Shown: positions 1-10,418, counted from the stretch's first letter. The stretch is DNA of 64,000 nt from Pseudomonas paraversuta (GCF_904063065.1 NZ_CAJFCL010000002.1:558001-622000); one strand, 5' to 3'. The notes: generated from the sequence alone by a model not told the origin. Made by a program: numbers and translations.

Positions 1-1080
1 CCGAGCAACCTGGCCCTCAGCAGATTCGGGCCACGGCGCTGGATCGCCGTAATGATGATCGGTTGGGGCCTGCTGTCGACCTGCCTGATGTTTGTCACCA
101 CCCCTGCCGGGTTTTATACCCTGCGTTTTTTCACCGGCGCGGCTGAAGCGGGGTTCTTTCCCGGGGTGGTGCTGTATCTCTCGCAGTGGTTCCCGACCTT
201 CCGCCGCGGCCGGATCATGGCGTTGTTCATGTGTGCCATTCCGGTTTCGGGCCTGATTGGCGGCCCTTTCTCCGGCTGGATCCTTAGCCACTTTGCCGCG
301 GGCCAGGGCGGTCTCGCCGGCTGGCAGTGGATGTTCCTGCTGCAAGGGGTGCCGACGGTTGTGCTGGGCGCACTGGCGATTTTCTTGCTCAGTGACAGTT
401 TTGCCAACGCCAGATGGCTCGGTGCAAAAGAGCGCGCAGTGCTGGAAGCGGACCATGCCCTGGACGCCCTGAACAAACCTGCAACCACCTCCGACTCATT
501 GCTCGCAGTATTCAAGAACCCGGCCATCTGGGCGTTCGGTCTGATTTACTTCTGCATCCAGAGCGGCGTATACGCGATCAACTTCTGGCTGCCGTCGATC
601 ATCAAGAACATGGGCTTCAGCGATACCCTGGTGATCGGCTGGATCAGCGCTATCCCCTACTTGCTGGCGGCTGTGTTCATGTTGCTGGTGGGCCGTTCTG
701 CGGACTTGCGCAAAGAGCGCCGCTGGCATCTGGTGGTGCCTATGTTGATGGGTGCACTGGGCCTGGTGATTGCCGTCAATTTTGCAGCCCAGCCGGTGAT
801 CGCCATTCTGGGGCTGACCATCGCCACCATGGGTGCCCTGACCGGTTTGCCAATGTTCTGGCCGGTGCCGACCGCCATGCTCAGTGCCGGTGCGGCAGCG
901 GGCGGCCTGGCGCTGATCAACTCGATGGGGCAGATGGCCGGGTTTCTCAGCCCGTACCTGGTGGGCTTTGTCAAAGACGCCACGGGCTCCACCGACGTAG
1001 CCCTGTACCTGTTGGCGGCAGTCATTGTGGGCGGCAGCCTGTTGGCGCTGCGCATGACCCGCGGCATGACTCAGGCATAA
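1..1080 (+). CDS. MFS transporter, partial at 5' end
   Basis: The frame is open from the first base of the window and ends at 1080, giving 359 visible residues, so the true start lies upstream. The protein is rich in membrane helices. It looks like an MFS carrier of the anion:cation symporter type (tartrate, galactarate or phthalate transporters): a charged loop RFGPRR after a helix, RFFTGAAEAGFFPG, then WFPTFRRGRIMALF, which matches the usual WFPxxxRgra region after helix 4 of that family. It should lie in the inner membrane and import an organic acid. The substrate cannot be told from sequence. A palindromic REP follows directly after the stop. Confidence 0.85.
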   Translation, partial: PSNLALSRFGPRRWIAVMMIGWGLLSTCLMFVTTPAGFYTLRFFTGAAEAGFFPGVVLYLSQWFPTFRRGRIMALFMCAIPVSGLIGGPFSGWILSHFAAGQGGLAGWQWMFLLQGVPTVVLGALAIFLLSDSFANARWLGAKERAVLEADHALDALNKPATTSDSLLAVFKNPAIWAFGLIYFCIQSGVYAINFWLPSIIKNMGFSDTLVIGWISAIPYLLAAVFMLLVGRSADLRKERRWHLVVPMLMGALGLVIAVNFAAQPVIAILGLTIATMGALTGLPMFWPVPTAMLSAGAAAGGLALINSMGQMAGFLSPYLVGFVKDATGSTDVALYLLAAVIVGGSLLALRMTRGMTQA

Positions 1081-1086
1081 ACCCCC

Positions 1087-1126
1087 TTGGCCTCTGCAGG
1101 AGCGAGCTCGCTCCTGCAGAGGCCAA
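1087..1126. repeat. REP element, perfect 40-bp palindrome
   Basis: The 40 bases are perfectly self-complementary around GAGCTC at 1104-1109 and contain the Pseudomonas REP core GGAGCGAG on both arms. It lies 6 bases after the MFS stop codon, so it may also act as a transcript-end hairpin. There is no T-run. Confidence 0.9.
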
Positions 1127-1212
1127 TGTGAGCAAGCCATTTGCCCTTCGGCCCGCTGAGCCTCAAGCTATGCACCTCCAATAATCAGAATGTGCGTTTC
1201 AACGAGGCTGTT

Positions 1213-2097
1213 GTGTCCAAAGGTATTGTCTTATCAGTTCTGGCATCGAGCCTGTTCGGTGTCATGTATTACTTCACGTCCCTGCTCTGGCCCTTGAGCG
1301 GCGCCGAAATCTTCGGCTGGCGAATGCTCCTGACCCTGCCCTGCATGACTCTGTTCATGTGCTTTTCCGGTGACTGGCGGCTGGTTCCGGTGATCGTCTC
1401 GCGGCTGCGTCAGCAACCCCGGCTGTGGGCAGTGCTGGTGGCGTCCAGCGCACTGGTGGGGGTGCAGTTGTGGCTGTTTCTGTGGGCACCGCTTAACGGC
1501 CATAGCCTCGATGTCTCGCTGGGCTACTTCCTATTGCCTCTAACCATGCTTCTTACCGGGCGCCTGGTCTATGGCGAGCAGTTATCGCATTTGCAGAAAA
1601 TCGCTGCGGCTCTGGCCACCCTCGGGGTCGCCAACGAGGTGTACCGGGTCGGCGGATTTTCCTGGACCACTCTGGTGGTTGCTATCGGTTACCCGCTGTA
1701 CTTCGTATTGCGCAAACGCGCAGCCACGGACAACCTCGGCGGCCTGTGGGTCGATATGCTGTTGTTGGTGCCGGTGGCCTGGTGGTTTGTGCAGAGCGGT
1801 GAGCAAGGATTCGCTGTGGCCAGCCATCGCCCGGCGCTGTATGCGCTTATTCCGCTGCTGGGGGGCATCAGCGCCCTGGCATTGATCAGCTACATTCTGG
1901 CCAGTCGCATGCTGGCATTCAGCTTGTTTGGCTTGCTCAGCTATGTAGAGCCGGTATTGCTGGTGATTGTCGCGCTGCTGCTGGGGGAAAGTATCAGCGC
2001 CGGACAATGGCTGACCTATTTGCCAATCTGGCTGGCGGTATTGGTTCTGATGTTTGAAGGCTTCAAGCATCTGGTGCGCCAACGTCGCTCGGTGTGA
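1213..2097 (+). CDS. RarD-like EamA/DMT transporter, copy 1
   Basis: A 294-residue inner-membrane protein with about ten hydrophobic segments. It belongs to the RarD branch of the drug/metabolite transporter superfamily: it begins SKGIVLSVLASSLFGVMYYF and has EIFGWR near residue 35. The frame is open from 1141, but I chose the GTG at 1213 because the neighbouring paralogue has a GTG at the same place and both proteins then start MSKGI. A weak GAGG-like site precedes it. The function of RarD proteins is unsettled; the name comes from chloramphenicol sensitivity and the substrate is unknown. The gene downstream is a close paralogue, so this is a tandem duplication. Confidence 0.85.
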   Translation: MSKGIVLSVLASSLFGVMYYFTSLLWPLSGAEIFGWRMLLTLPCMTLFMCFSGDWRLVPVIVSRLRQQPRLWAVLVASSALVGVQLWLFLWAPLNGHSLDVSLGYFLLPLTMLLTGRLVYGEQLSHLQKIAAALATLGVANEVYRVGGFSWTTLVVAIGYPLYFVLRKRAATDNLGGLWVDMLLLVPVAWWFVQSGEQGFAVASHRPALYALIPLLGGISALALISYILASRMLAFSLFGLLSYVEPVLLVIVALLLGESISAGQWLTYLPIWLAVLVLMFEGFKHLVRQRRSV

Positions 2098-2378
2098 GGT
2101 CCGGGGGCCAGGTATGCGGGGCCTGAAAGACCTCGCAGCCTCGTGCCCCGGCAGCGACTGCCCGGTGGCGGTAGACCGTTTATCTTTTTTTTCAGAAACA
2201 CGAACGCTCGTTTAAAACGACTTTGGCCCAGTATTTGCTTGGCGTTTTGTCTCTTGAGCGCACCCAACAAGAATCAGTCCCAAGTAGTTGGTTTAAAAGA
2301 CATTTGCCAACGACCCTGAACAGCCTCAAGCTATGTTCCCACTCAAACGAGTAACGTTGTAGATCCATTGAGGTTGTT

Positions 2379-3260
2379 GTGTCTAAAGGCATTTTTCTAT
2401 CGATTTTGGCTTCCTGCTTGTTCGGCGTCCTGTACTACTTCACTTCTCTTCTTTGGCCCCTTGATGGTCAGGAAATCTTCGGCTGGCGAATACTCATATC
2501 GCTGCCATTCATGACACTCTTTATCTGCCTCTCCGGCGACTGGAAATGGGTTCCCATCATTTTCAAGCGCTTAAGCGATAAACCTCTACTGATTCCTTGC
2601 GTATTGCTCACCAGCTTCCTGGTCGGCCTACAGCTGTGGATGTTCATGTGGGGGCCGCTGAACGGGCACGGTCTGGATGTGTCACTGGGATATTTCCTGC
2701 TGCCCCTGACGATGATCCTCACCGGTCGCATCGTCTACGGTGAACACCTGTCGCACCTGCAGAAAATAGCCACGGCCCTGGCCGTTATCGGCGTTGCCAA
2801 CGAGTTGTACCGCACCGGCGGTTTCTCCTGGACAACCCTGGTGGTCGCCATCGGTTACCCGATGTACTTCGTACTGCGCAAAAAAATCGGTATCGACAAC
2901 CTCGGCGGTCTGTGGCTGGACATGCTGTTGATGGTCCCGGTTTCGCTATGGTTCGTGATGGCAGGCCCCCATGTAGATCTGGGCGCCCAGCGCGAGGCCC
3001 TGTATGCACTGGTGCCGCTGATGGGGATTATCAGTGCAGCAGCAGGCTTTGCTTACATCCTGGCCAGTCGCCTGTTGCCGTTCAGCCTGTTTGGCCTGCT
3101 CAGCTATGTCGAGCCGGTGCTGCTGGTAGCCGTGGCCCTGTTGCTCGGTGACAGTCTTGAAGAGGGTCAGTGGCTGACCTATGGTCCGATCTGGCTCGCG
3201 GTGGTGGTGCTGATCATCGAAGGCCTCAAGCATGTGAGCCGCCAGCGCCGCTCTATCTGA
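2379..3260 (+). CDS. RarD-like EamA/DMT transporter, copy 2
   Basis: A 293-residue membrane protein, collinear with the preceding gene over its full length. Shared blocks include FTSLLWPL, EIFGWR, LDVSLGYFLLPLTM, FSWTTLVVAIGYP and FSLFGLLSYVEPVLL. It starts with GTG at 2379 behind TTGAGG. The 14-base leader sequence AGCCTCAAGCTATG occurs 41-44 bases before both start codons, so the duplicated unit included upstream DNA. The first part of this copy is less GC-rich than copy 1, which argues for an old duplication or separate acquisition. Inner-membrane transporter, substrate unknown. Confidence 0.85.
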   Translation: MSKGIFLSILASCLFGVLYYFTSLLWPLDGQEIFGWRILISLPFMTLFICLSGDWKWVPIIFKRLSDKPLLIPCVLLTSFLVGLQLWMFMWGPLNGHGLDVSLGYFLLPLTMILTGRIVYGEHLSHLQKIATALAVIGVANELYRTGGFSWTTLVVAIGYPMYFVLRKKIGIDNLGGLWLDMLLMVPVSLWFVMAGPHVDLGAQREALYALVPLMGIISAAAGFAYILASRLLPFSLFGLLSYVEPVLLVAVALLLGDSLEEGQWLTYGPIWLAVVVLIIEGLKHVSRQRRSI

Positions 3261-3284
3261 GCCGCGCAGCAATGACCGGCTTCA

Positions 3285-4580
3285 TTAACCGGGCAACCAT
3301 AATTTGAAGCGGGCACCACCCAAGGGTGATTGCTCCACGCTCAAACTGCCGCCCTGGGCTTCCAGGGCGCGTCGACTGATTGCCAGCCCCAGACCAAAAC
3401 CTCCCGTTGCCCGATCCCGACTGCGGTCCAGACGATAGAACGGCTCGAAAATCCGTTCGCGTTCGGGCTCCGGTATGCCGATGCCATCGTCGTCGACCCA
3501 TAGTTCGCAGCCCTGTGGCGTTACGTTTACGCCCACCTGAATTCGGCGATCACAGTAGCGCATGGCATTGCGCAACAGGTTTTGCAGGGCCCGGGCGGTG
3601 AGGCGCGGGTCAAGGGCAAAGCGCTGTTGAGTCCCGTGCAGGCGCACATCCAGCACTATGTCGGGGGTCTCCAGTTCTTCATCAAAACTGCCGAGGATGC
3701 TGTCGATAAATTCGTCCAGCGATACCTCGACCCGCTCCGGTGCCAGCCGGGGATTCTGCAGGCGACTGAAAGACAACAGCTCCAGTACCAGCTCATCCAG
3801 TTCACGAATGTGTCCGACCAGTAATTGCAGGCGTTCGCGGCTGGCCTCGGGCAGGTCGTCGCACAGTACCAGGGCCAGACCGAAGTCCAGTCGCGTCAGG
3901 GGTGTACGCAACTCATGGGAAACTGCGTTCAGCAGGTCGCGCTGCTGATTGAGCAGGCTTTCAACGTCCTGGGCCATGGTGTCAAACACCGTGGCCAGGG
4001 CATAAATGTTTGAACGCGGTGAAATTTGCGTGCGCTCGCTCAACTGTCCCTGGCCAATGCGCGCCGCGGTGTGTTTCAGACGCTCCAGGTCGCGCCAGTG
4101 CGGGCGCATCCAGAGCAGCAAGCCGCCGAGCAAGGCAGCGCCGATCAAGACGTTGATACCCCAGTACAACAGATTCATTTCCAGCGGATCAGGGGGCATC
4201 ACCCACTCGATGGCCTGCTCCCGGTTCAGCGGCGAGACCACCAGGGTGCGCCAGCCCCAGTCGCCGATGCGTATCACGCCCTGCCCTTGCTGCAGCTGGT
4301 GTTGCTCCTTGGGGGTGAACTTGGGGTCGTTGATGGGCAGCAAGTTGACGCGTATGGGTTTGAACTGGGCGTCCAGATCCCGGGCAAGGTCCGGCCACTG
4401 CCCGACGGGGAGTTGCTGAAACTGTTTGACCAGCAGGGTCTGCATGCCCCGCGACATATCGGCGTTGTAGCTGACGAAACGCTCATGGAACAGCGTCACC
4501 ACCAGTTCAGGCACGGCATAGATGGCAGCAGCAAAGGTAACCGTCGTTACCAGATACAAACGAAGCAGGAGCTTGAACAT
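3285..4580 (-). CDS. RstB-like sensor histidine kinase
   Basis: A 431-residue membrane kinase. The order is: helix at about 8-27, a periplasmic loop, helix at about 140-158, then a HAMP linker beginning MRPHW, as in E. coli RstB. The HisKA box SHELRTPLTR carries the phospho-accepting His222, followed by an HATPase domain with NLLRNAMRY, DDGIGIP and GGFGLGLA. The frame runs further upstream to 4721, but the ATG at 4580 gives a clean N-terminal helix and starts 4 bases after the stop of the response regulator, so the two genes form one operon. The stimulus is unknown. The operon diverges from an RND efflux system, its most likely target. Confidence 0.88.
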   Translation of the reverse strand: MFKLLLRLYLVTTVTFAAAIYAVPELVVTLFHERFVSYNADMSRGMQTLLVKQFQQLPVGQWPDLARDLDAQFKPIRVNLLPINDPKFTPKEQHQLQQGQGVIRIGDWGWRTLVVSPLNREQAIEWVMPPDPLEMNLLYWGINVLIGAALLGGLLLWMRPHWRDLERLKHTAARIGQGQLSERTQISPRSNIYALATVFDTMAQDVESLLNQQRDLLNAVSHELRTPLTRLDFGLALVLCDDLPEASRERLQLLVGHIRELDELVLELLSFSRLQNPRLAPERVEVSLDEFIDSILGSFDEELETPDIVLDVRLHGTQQRFALDPRLTARALQNLLRNAMRYCDRRIQVGVNVTPQGCELWVDDDGIGIPEPERERIFEPFYRLDRSRDRATGGFGLGLAISRRALEAQGGSLSVEQSPLGGARFKLWLPG

Positions 4581-4584
4581 GGGC

Positions 4585-5286
4585 TCAACATTCCCACTCG
4601 GAGCGGCTGAACAGGTAGCCCTTGCCCCATACGGTCTTGATCTTGCGCGCTTCGCCGGCGCAGTCGTCGAACTTGCGCCGCAACTTGGAGATGGCCACGT
4701 CCACCGAGCGGTCGGTGCCATTGAACTCGATACCGCGCAAACGCTGGAGGATTTGATCGCGACTCAACACTTCTCCGGCATGCCGGGCCAGTACCACCAG
4801 CAGGTTGTATTCGCCGCTGGACAATTCAATGCCCTGTTCGCGCCAGGTCACGGTACGTTCCGACAGGTCGATGCAGAGGTTGCCGATAATGATCCGGTCA
4901 CTGGCCACGTGGGGTTCGACCAGGCTGCTGCGACGCAACAAAGTACGAACCCGGGCCAGCAGCACACGGGGGTCGCAAGGTTTTGTCACATAATCGTCGG
5001 CGCCCATCTCTAGCCCCAGCACCTGATCATGGCTATCGTCGCGCGCTGTCAACATCAGGATCGGCAAACTTGCCGAGTCGGCTCGCAACAAACGGCAGAC
5101 TTGCAGGCCATCAAGACCCGGTAACATCAGGTCAAGAATAACCAGATCAGGTGGATTGCTTTTTGCGCGCTCACGGACTTGATCGCCTCGGGCAATCACG
5201 CTGACCTGGTAACCGTTGCGCTCCAGATAGCTGGCAATCAGCTCCGAGAGGGCAGCGTCGTCTTCGACCAGCAAAATAGTGGGCAT
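4585..5286 (-). CDS. RstA-like OmpR-family response regulator
   Basis: A 233-residue two-domain regulator. The receiver domain has the acidic pair E8-D9-D10, the phospho-acceptor Asp52 in ILDLMLPG and the conserved Lys102 in TKP. The C-terminal winged-helix DNA-binding domain has the stretch DRSVDVAISKLRRK and KTVWGKGYLF. These match E. coli RstA more closely than PhoP or other OmpR members. It is the first gene of an operon with the kinase downstream. Its intergenic region with the efflux genes carries phased TCACA repeats that could be its operator. Confidence 0.9.
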   Translation of the reverse strand: MPTILLVEDDAALSELIASYLERNGYQVSVIARGDQVRERAKSNPPDLVILDLMLPGLDGLQVCRLLRADSASLPILMLTARDDSHDQVLGLEMGADDYVTKPCDPRVLLARVRTLLRRSSLVEPHVASDRIIIGNLCIDLSERTVTWREQGIELSSGEYNLLVVLARHAGEVLSRDQILQRLRGIEFNGTDRSVDVAISKLRRKFDDCAGEARKIKTVWGKGYLFSRSEWEC

Positions 5287-5330
5287 AATAAATGCTTACA
5301 ACCAGGGGAAAACCCGAAGGATATACAACC

Positions 5331-5390
5331 TCACATGGATAGGCGCACAACCTTCACACTTTTTCACATACCACCTACACAGCTTCACAA
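5331..5390 (+). promoter_or_regulatory. phased TCACA direct repeats, candidate operator
   Basis: TCACA occurs at 5331, 5354, 5364 and 5385, three of them within TTCACA. The last three are spaced 10 and 21 bases apart, close to one and two helical turns. OmpR-family regulators bind such tandem half-sites on one DNA face. The cluster lies between the divergent regulator and RND operons. Binding is inferred, not shown. Confidence 0.4.
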
Positions 5391-5464
5391 CGCCCCTTGC
5401 GTGCTGCCCTTAGCATGCAGGAGCACTTACAGAAATATCCCGCATATATAAGAAGGCACGATCG

Positions 5465-6619
5465 TTGAAAAAGCTCTTCGCCCCCCTCTGCCTCTCGGCA
5501 CTGGCTCTGACCCTCAGTGCCTGTGATAAAAGCCCGGTCGCCGAGACCAAGGCTCCTTTGGCCAAAGTTCGCACCGAAGTCATTGCCACCGCGCCCCTGT
5601 CGATCAATAACGAACTCAGTGGCCGGGTGGTTGCCCCGCGCGTGGCGCAAGTCAGTGCCCGGGTCGCCGGAGTGGTATTGAAGCGGATGTATACCGAAGG
5701 CAGTGAAGTCAAACAGGGTGAGGTGCTGTTCCTGATTGATCCCGCGCCGTTCAAGGCAGATCTGGACAGCGCCCAGGCAGCCCTGAGCAAATCCAGAGCA
5801 CTTGCCATGCAGGCCAAACTTCAGGATCAGCGTTACAGCGAGCTGGTTGAAAGTAACGCCATCAGTCGTCAGGACTATGACAATGCCCGGGCCCAGGCCC
5901 AGCAGGCCGATGCCGATGTGGCTGCCAATCAGGCCGCCGTGCGCCGCGCCCAGTTGAACCTGGGGTATGCCACTGTTACGGCGCCGATCTCCGGGCGCAT
6001 TGGCCGGGCACTGGTGACTGAAGGCGCCCTGGTGGGCCAGGGCGAAGTCACCCCGCTGGCCCGTATTCAGCAACTGAACCCGATCCATGTCGACCTTACT
6101 CAGTCCACCCGCGACCTCGACAATCTGCGCGAGTCATTCCGCGCCGGCGAGTTGCAGCAGGTGGGCAAGAACCAGGCCCGGGCCACGCTGATCCGTGATA
6201 ACGGCAGCCTTTATCCGCTGCCCGGCAAGTTGCTGTTCACCGACGTGAGTGTTGATCCAAGTACCGGACAGATCATTTTGCGCAGCGAGTTCCCGAATCC
6301 GGATTACGATTTGCTGCCCGGCAGCTTTGTCCGTGTGCGCCTGGAGCAGGCGGTCAACAAAGAAGCCATCAGCGTGCCCCAGCGGGCGATTTTGCGAGAC
6401 AGTGCCGGGGTTGCCCAAGTGTTGTTGCTGGATGCGGATAACCGCGTCAAACAGCAGCCGGTACAACTGGGCAGCGTTCAGAACGATCGCTGGATCGTCA
6501 ATGCCGGCCTCAAGGCTGGTGACCGTATTGTGATTGAAGGTTTGCAGCATGCCCGTGCGGGTGAGCAAGTGCAGATCGACGATCCGAAACTCCCTCTCGC
6601 ACACTCCACGGATCAGTGA
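5465..6619 (+). CDS. RND efflux periplasmic adaptor (MFP) lipoprotein
   Basis: A 384-residue membrane fusion protein of the AcrA/MexA type. The N-terminus is a lipoprotein signal ending LSAC, with Cys20 as the lipidation site. Then come a lipoyl half (VSARVAGVVLKRMYTEGSEVKQGEVLF), an alpha-hairpin with heptads around residues 95-150, the second lipoyl half (LGYATVTAPISGRIGRALV) and beta-barrel/proximal domains. The start is TTG at 5465. It links the inner-membrane pump to an outer-membrane channel. The stop overlaps the start of the pump gene by 4 bases. No channel gene is next to it, so it must borrow one. Confidence 0.9.
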   Translation: MKKLFAPLCLSALALTLSACDKSPVAETKAPLAKVRTEVIATAPLSINNELSGRVVAPRVAQVSARVAGVVLKRMYTEGSEVKQGEVLFLIDPAPFKADLDSAQAALSKSRALAMQAKLQDQRYSELVESNAISRQDYDNARAQAQQADADVAANQAAVRRAQLNLGYATVTAPISGRIGRALVTEGALVGQGEVTPLARIQQLNPIHVDLTQSTRDLDNLRESFRAGELQQVGKNQARATLIRDNGSLYPLPGKLLFTDVSVDPSTGQIILRSEFPNPDYDLLPGSFVRVRLEQAVNKEAISVPQRAILRDSAGVAQVLLLDADNRVKQQPVQLGSVQNDRWIVNAGLKAGDRIVIEGLQHARAGEQVQIDDPKLPLAHSTDQ

Positions 6620-9600
6620 GCATGCCGCAGTTCTTTATCGACCGCCCGGTCTTTGCCTGGGTCGTTGCGTTGTTTATCGTGCTGGCCGGGGCTTTGGCCA
6701 TTCCGCAATTGCCGGTTGCCAAATACCCGGTGGTCGCCCCGCCACAGGTTGAGGTCTATGCGGTGTACCCCGGCGCATCGGCACAAACCCTGGACGAAAG
6801 CGTGGTCAGCCTGATCGAGCAGGAGCTCAACGGTACTGACGGCCTGCTGTATTTCGAATCCCAGAGCAGCCTGGGCAGCGCCAGTATCACCGCGACGTTC
6901 AAGCCCGGTACCGATCCGGAGATGGCGCAGGTCGATGTCCAGAACCGTCTCAAGACCGTTGAGTCGCGCCTGCCCCAGGCAGTGATTCAACAAGGCTTGC
7001 AGGTGGAGAAGATTTCCTCGGGCTTCCTGATGCTGGTGACCCTGACAGCCAGCAAGGACAGCAACCTCGACGAAGTTGCGCTCAGCGATTATCTGGCGCG
7101 CAACGTGATGAACGAAATCAAGCGCGTGGAGGGTGTCGGCAAGGCCCAGCTATATGGCGCCGAACGGGCGATGCGGATCTGGATCAACCCGCAGAAGCTG
7201 ATCGGTTTCAACCTCACGACCACTGACGTGAATAATGCCATTGCCAGTCAGAATGCCCAGGTTGCCGCCGGCAGCATCGGCGACTTGCCAGGCAGCAAGA
7301 CCCAGGAAATCACTGCCACGGTGCTGGTCAAGGGTCAGCTGTCAAGCCCGCAGGAGTTTGCCGATATTGTCCTGCGCGCCAATCCGGACGGCTCTACCGT
7401 ACGTATTGGCGATGTTGCACGGGTCGAGATCGGTAGCCAGGAGTATCAATACGGCACCCGCCTCAACGGCAAGTCGGCCAGTGCATTCAGCGTGAAACTG
7501 GCGCCCGAGGCCAACGCCTTGAGTACCGGTAACCTGATCCGCGCCAAGATGGATGAACTGAGCCGCTATTTCCCGGCAGGCGTTGAATACTCCATTCCCT
7601 ATGACACCACACCCTTCGTCAAGGTCTCGATCACCAAAGTGATCTACACCCTGGTCGAGGCCATGATCCTGGTGTTTGCGGTGATGTATCTGTTCCTGCA
7701 GAACATGCGCTACACCCTGATCCCGACCCTGGTGGTGCCGGTGGCCTTGATGGGCACCTTTGCCACCATGCTGGTGATGGGGTTCTCGATCAACGTGCTG
7801 ACCATGTTCGGCATGGTGCTGGCCATCGGCATTCTGGTGGACGATGCGATTGTCGTGGTGGAAAACGTCGAGCGGATCATGGTCAGCGAGGGGCTGTCGC
7901 CGCGCGACGCCACCCGCAAGGCCATGACCCAGATCAGCGGTGCCATTATCGGCATCACCCTGGTGCTGGTGGCGGTGTTTATCCCCATGGCGTTCATGCC
8001 GGGCTCGGTGGGCATCATTTACCAGCAGTTCTCGGTGTCGATGGCCACTTCGATTCTGTTCTCGGCATTTTTGGCCCTGTCACTGACCCCGGCCCTGTGC
8101 GCGACCCTGCTCAAGCCGATCGCCAAGGGCGAGCACCATGCCAAGGGCGGGTTCTTTGGCTGGTTCAACCGCAAGTTCGAACACCTGTCACAGGGATACG
8201 AGCACTGGGTTGTGCACCTGATCAAGCGCAGTGGCCGCTATCTGTTGCTGTACGGCGCGCTGCTGGTGGTGCTGGTGGTGCTTTTTGCCCGCCTGCCCTC
8301 CTCGTTTTTGCCGGTTGAAGACCAGGGCTACATCATCACTGATATCCAGTTGCCGCCGGGTGCCAGCCAGAACCGCACAATCAAGGTGGCCGAGCAGATC
8401 GAGGCGCACAACGCCAGCGAGCCCGGCATTGGCAACACCACGATGATTCTGGGCTTCAGCTTTTCCGGTAACGGACAGAACGCGGCCCTGGCCTTTACCA
8501 CCCTTGAAGACTGGTCTGAACGCGGCGCCAAGGACTCGGCTTCGGCCATCGCCGAACGGGCCAACGCCGTGTTTGGCGAACTCAAGGATGCAATAGCCTT
8601 CGCTATCCTGCCGCCGCCAGTCAGTGGTCTGGGGACCTCCAGCGGTTTTGAGTTCCGCCTGCAGGACCGTGGCAGCGTCGGCTATGACGCACTGATGCAG
8701 GCCCGTAGCGAATTTCTGGCTCTGGCCGAGAAGAGTCCGGTACTGGCCAACGTGCGCGAAAGCGCGCTGGCTGAAAGCCCGCAAGTGCAACTTGAAGTCG
8801 ACCGCAAACGCGCCAATGCCCTGGGGGTCTCGTTCGCTGACATTGGCGACGTACTGTCGACGGCCGTGGGCTCGGCCTACGTCAATGATTTCCCGAACCA
8901 GGGGCGCATGCAGCGGGTTGTGGTGCAGGCAGAGGGTGATCAGCGCAGTCAGGTTGAAGACTTGCTGAAGATCAATGTGCGCAACAACCTGGGGAAAATG
9001 GTGCCGCTCTCGGCCTTTGTCGAAGCCCGCTGGATTCAGGGGCCGGCGCAACTGACGCGTTATAACGGCTACCCGGCCATCAGTATTTCCGGTGAGTCAG
9101 CCCCCGGGCGCAGTACCGGCGAGGCAATGATCGAGGTTCAGCGTCTGGTGGATCAGTTGCCTGCCGGGCTGGGTCTGGAGTGGACCGGTTTGTCCCTGCA
9201 GGAAAAGCTGTCCGGAGCCCAGGCCCCGATTTTGCTGGGCTTGTCGTTGCTGTTCGTGTTCCTGTGCCTGGCCGCCTTGTATGAAAGCTGGTCGATTCCG
9301 ACTGCGGTCTTGCTGGTCGTACCCCTGGGTGTACTCGGGGCCGTATTGGCCGTGACGTTGCGCGGGATGCCCAATGATGTGTTCTTCAAGGTTGGCTTGA
9401 TCACCATCATTGGCCTGTCGGCGAAAAACGCCATTCTGATCATCGAGTTTGCCAAGACCCTGTATGACGAAGGGCATGATCTGGTAGATGCCACGGTGCA
9501 AGCCGCACGCCTGCGCTTGCGGCCGATTGTGATGACCTCACTGGCCTTCGTTCTCGGGGTGGTGCCTCTGGCGATTGCCACCGGGGCCAGTTCGGCCAGT

Positions 9601-9723
9601 CAACAGGCCATCGGTACCGGGGTAATTGGCGGCATGATCGTCGCCACCCTGGCCGTGGTGTTTGTACCGGTGTTCTTTGTGGTGGTGATGAAACTGGTAA
9701 GAAGCAAGCCGCGCCAGCTGTAA
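6616..9723 (+). CDS. RND multidrug efflux permease (HAE1 family)
   Basis: A 1035-residue inner-membrane proton/drug antiporter of the AcrB/MexD type, full length for the family. It begins [16 protein letters not shown]. The two homologous halves each have a large periplasmic loop. The proton-relay pair of Asp residues is present in [16 protein letters not shown], and the conserved [15 protein letters not shown] is in the second half. Segments such as [15 protein letters not shown] and PPPVSGLG are typical of hydrophobic/amphiphilic drug exporters, and by eye it is closer to MexD than to MexF. It is co-transcribed with the adaptor. The divergent RstAB-like pair probably controls it. Substrates cannot be read from the sequence. 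Confidence 0.92.
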   Translation: MSMPQFFIDRPVFAWVVALFIVLAGALAIPQLPVAKYPVVAPPQVEVYAVYPGASAQTLDESVVSLIEQELNGTDGLLYFESQSSLGSASITATFKPGTDPEMAQVDVQNRLKTVESRLPQAVIQQGLQVEKISSGFLMLVTLTASKDSNLDEVALSDYLARNVMNEIKRVEGVGKAQLYGAERAMRIWINPQKLIGFNLTTTDVNNAIASQNAQVAAGSIGDLPGSKTQEITATVLVKGQLSSPQEFADIVLRANPDGSTVRIGDVARVEIGSQEYQYGTRLNGKSASAFSVKLAPEANALSTGNLIRAKMDELSRYFPAGVEYSIPYDTTPFVKVSITKVIYTLVEAMILVFAVMYLFLQNMRYTLIPTLVVPVALMGTFATMLVMGFSINVLTMFGMVLAIGILVDDAIVVVENVERIMVSEGLSPRDATRKAMTQISGAIIGITLVLVAVFIPMAFMPGSVGIIYQQFSVSMATSILFSAFLALSLTPALCATLLKPIAKGEHHAKGGFFGWFNRKFEHLSQGYEHWVVHLIKRSGRYLLLYGALLVVLVVLFARLPSSFLPVEDQGYIITDIQLPPGASQNRTIKVAEQIEAHNASEPGIGNTTMILGFSFSGNGQNAALAFTTLEDWSERGAKDSASAIAERANAVFGELKDAIAFAILPPPVSGLGTSSGFEFRLQDRGSVGYDALMQARSEFLALAEKSPVLANVRESALAESPQVQLEVDRKRANALGVSFADIGDVLSTAVGSAYVNDFPNQGRMQRVVVQAEGDQRSQVEDLLKINVRNNLGKMVPLSAFVEARWIQGPAQLTRYNGYPAISISGESAPGRSTGEAMIEVQRLVDQLPAGLGLEWTGLSLQEKLSGAQAPILLGLSLLFVFLCLAALYESWSIPTAVLLVVPLGVLGAVLAVTLRGMPNDVFFKVGLITIIGLSAKNAILIIEFAKTLYDEGHDLVDATVQAARLRLRPIVMTSLAFVLGVVPLAIATGASSASQQAIGTGVIGGMIVATLAVVFVPVFFVVVMKLVRSKPRQL

Positions 9724-9779
9724 CAGGTTCTGCCCGTGGTAAGGTGCTGCATCAATTAGTAACAGGGATTGTCTTGTCG

Positions 9780-10418
9780 ATGTCGCACCTTGCCCGCACT
9801 CACCCTCGCCTGACCGTTGCCACCTTGCTTGGGGTCGCGGTCGGCATCTTTGCTCCCGCTGCAACCCTGACGACCAAGTTCTTGCTGGGCTGGAATGTCT
9901 GTGTCTGGTTGTATCTGGGATTGACCCTGTGGCTGGTGATTCGCTCCGCAGCCAGCGACGTGAAAAGCACCGCCGAAGTCGAAGATGAAAATGCCAGCAT
10001 GGTGTTGTTCACCGTTTGCATCGCCGCCATTGCCAGTCTGGCGGCCATCACCCTCGAGCTGTCAGGCAATAGCAAACTCGATCAATCCGAGCAACTGATG
10101 CACTACGGGTTTACCGGGCTGACGGTGGTGGGGTCGTGGCTGATGATCGGGGTGATTTTCAGCCTGCACTATGCGCGGCTGTTTTATAACAATGAGGGGC
10201 CGGAGCCGGCCTTGCGTTTTCCGGAGGGGGAGCTGAACCCGGATTACTGGGATTTTCTGTACTTCTCTTTCACCCTCAGCGTTGCGGTACAGACGTCCGA
10301 CGTGTGCATCGCTACCCGTGAGATGCGCAAAGCCGTGCTGGTGCATTCGCTGTTAGGCTTTTTGTTCAACACTGCGGTACTGGGCTTCTCGATCAATATT
10401 GCGGCGGGATTGTTTTAA
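9780..10418 (+). CDS. DUF1345 membrane protein
   Basis: A 212-residue protein of the DUF1345 family, function unknown. There are five or so hydrophobic segments, with the signature region [21 protein letters not shown] near the C-terminus. The frame is open from a GTG at 9744. I prefer ATG 9780, with AGGGA at 9764-9768 as ribosome site; a TTG at 9774 is also possible. It follows the RND pump by about 60 bases on the same strand and might be read through from it, but the family is usually independent of efflux systems. Confidence 0.8.
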   Translation: MSHLARTHPRLTVATLLGVAVGIFAPAATLTTKFLLGWNVCVWLYLGLTLWLVIRSAASDVKSTAEVEDENASMVLFTVCIAAIASLAAITLELSGNSKLDQSEQLMHYGFTGLTVVGSWLMIGVIFSLHYARLFYNNEGPEPALRFPEGELNPDYWDFLYFSFTLSVAVQTSDVCIATREMRKAVLVHSLLGFLFNTAVLGFSINIAAGLF

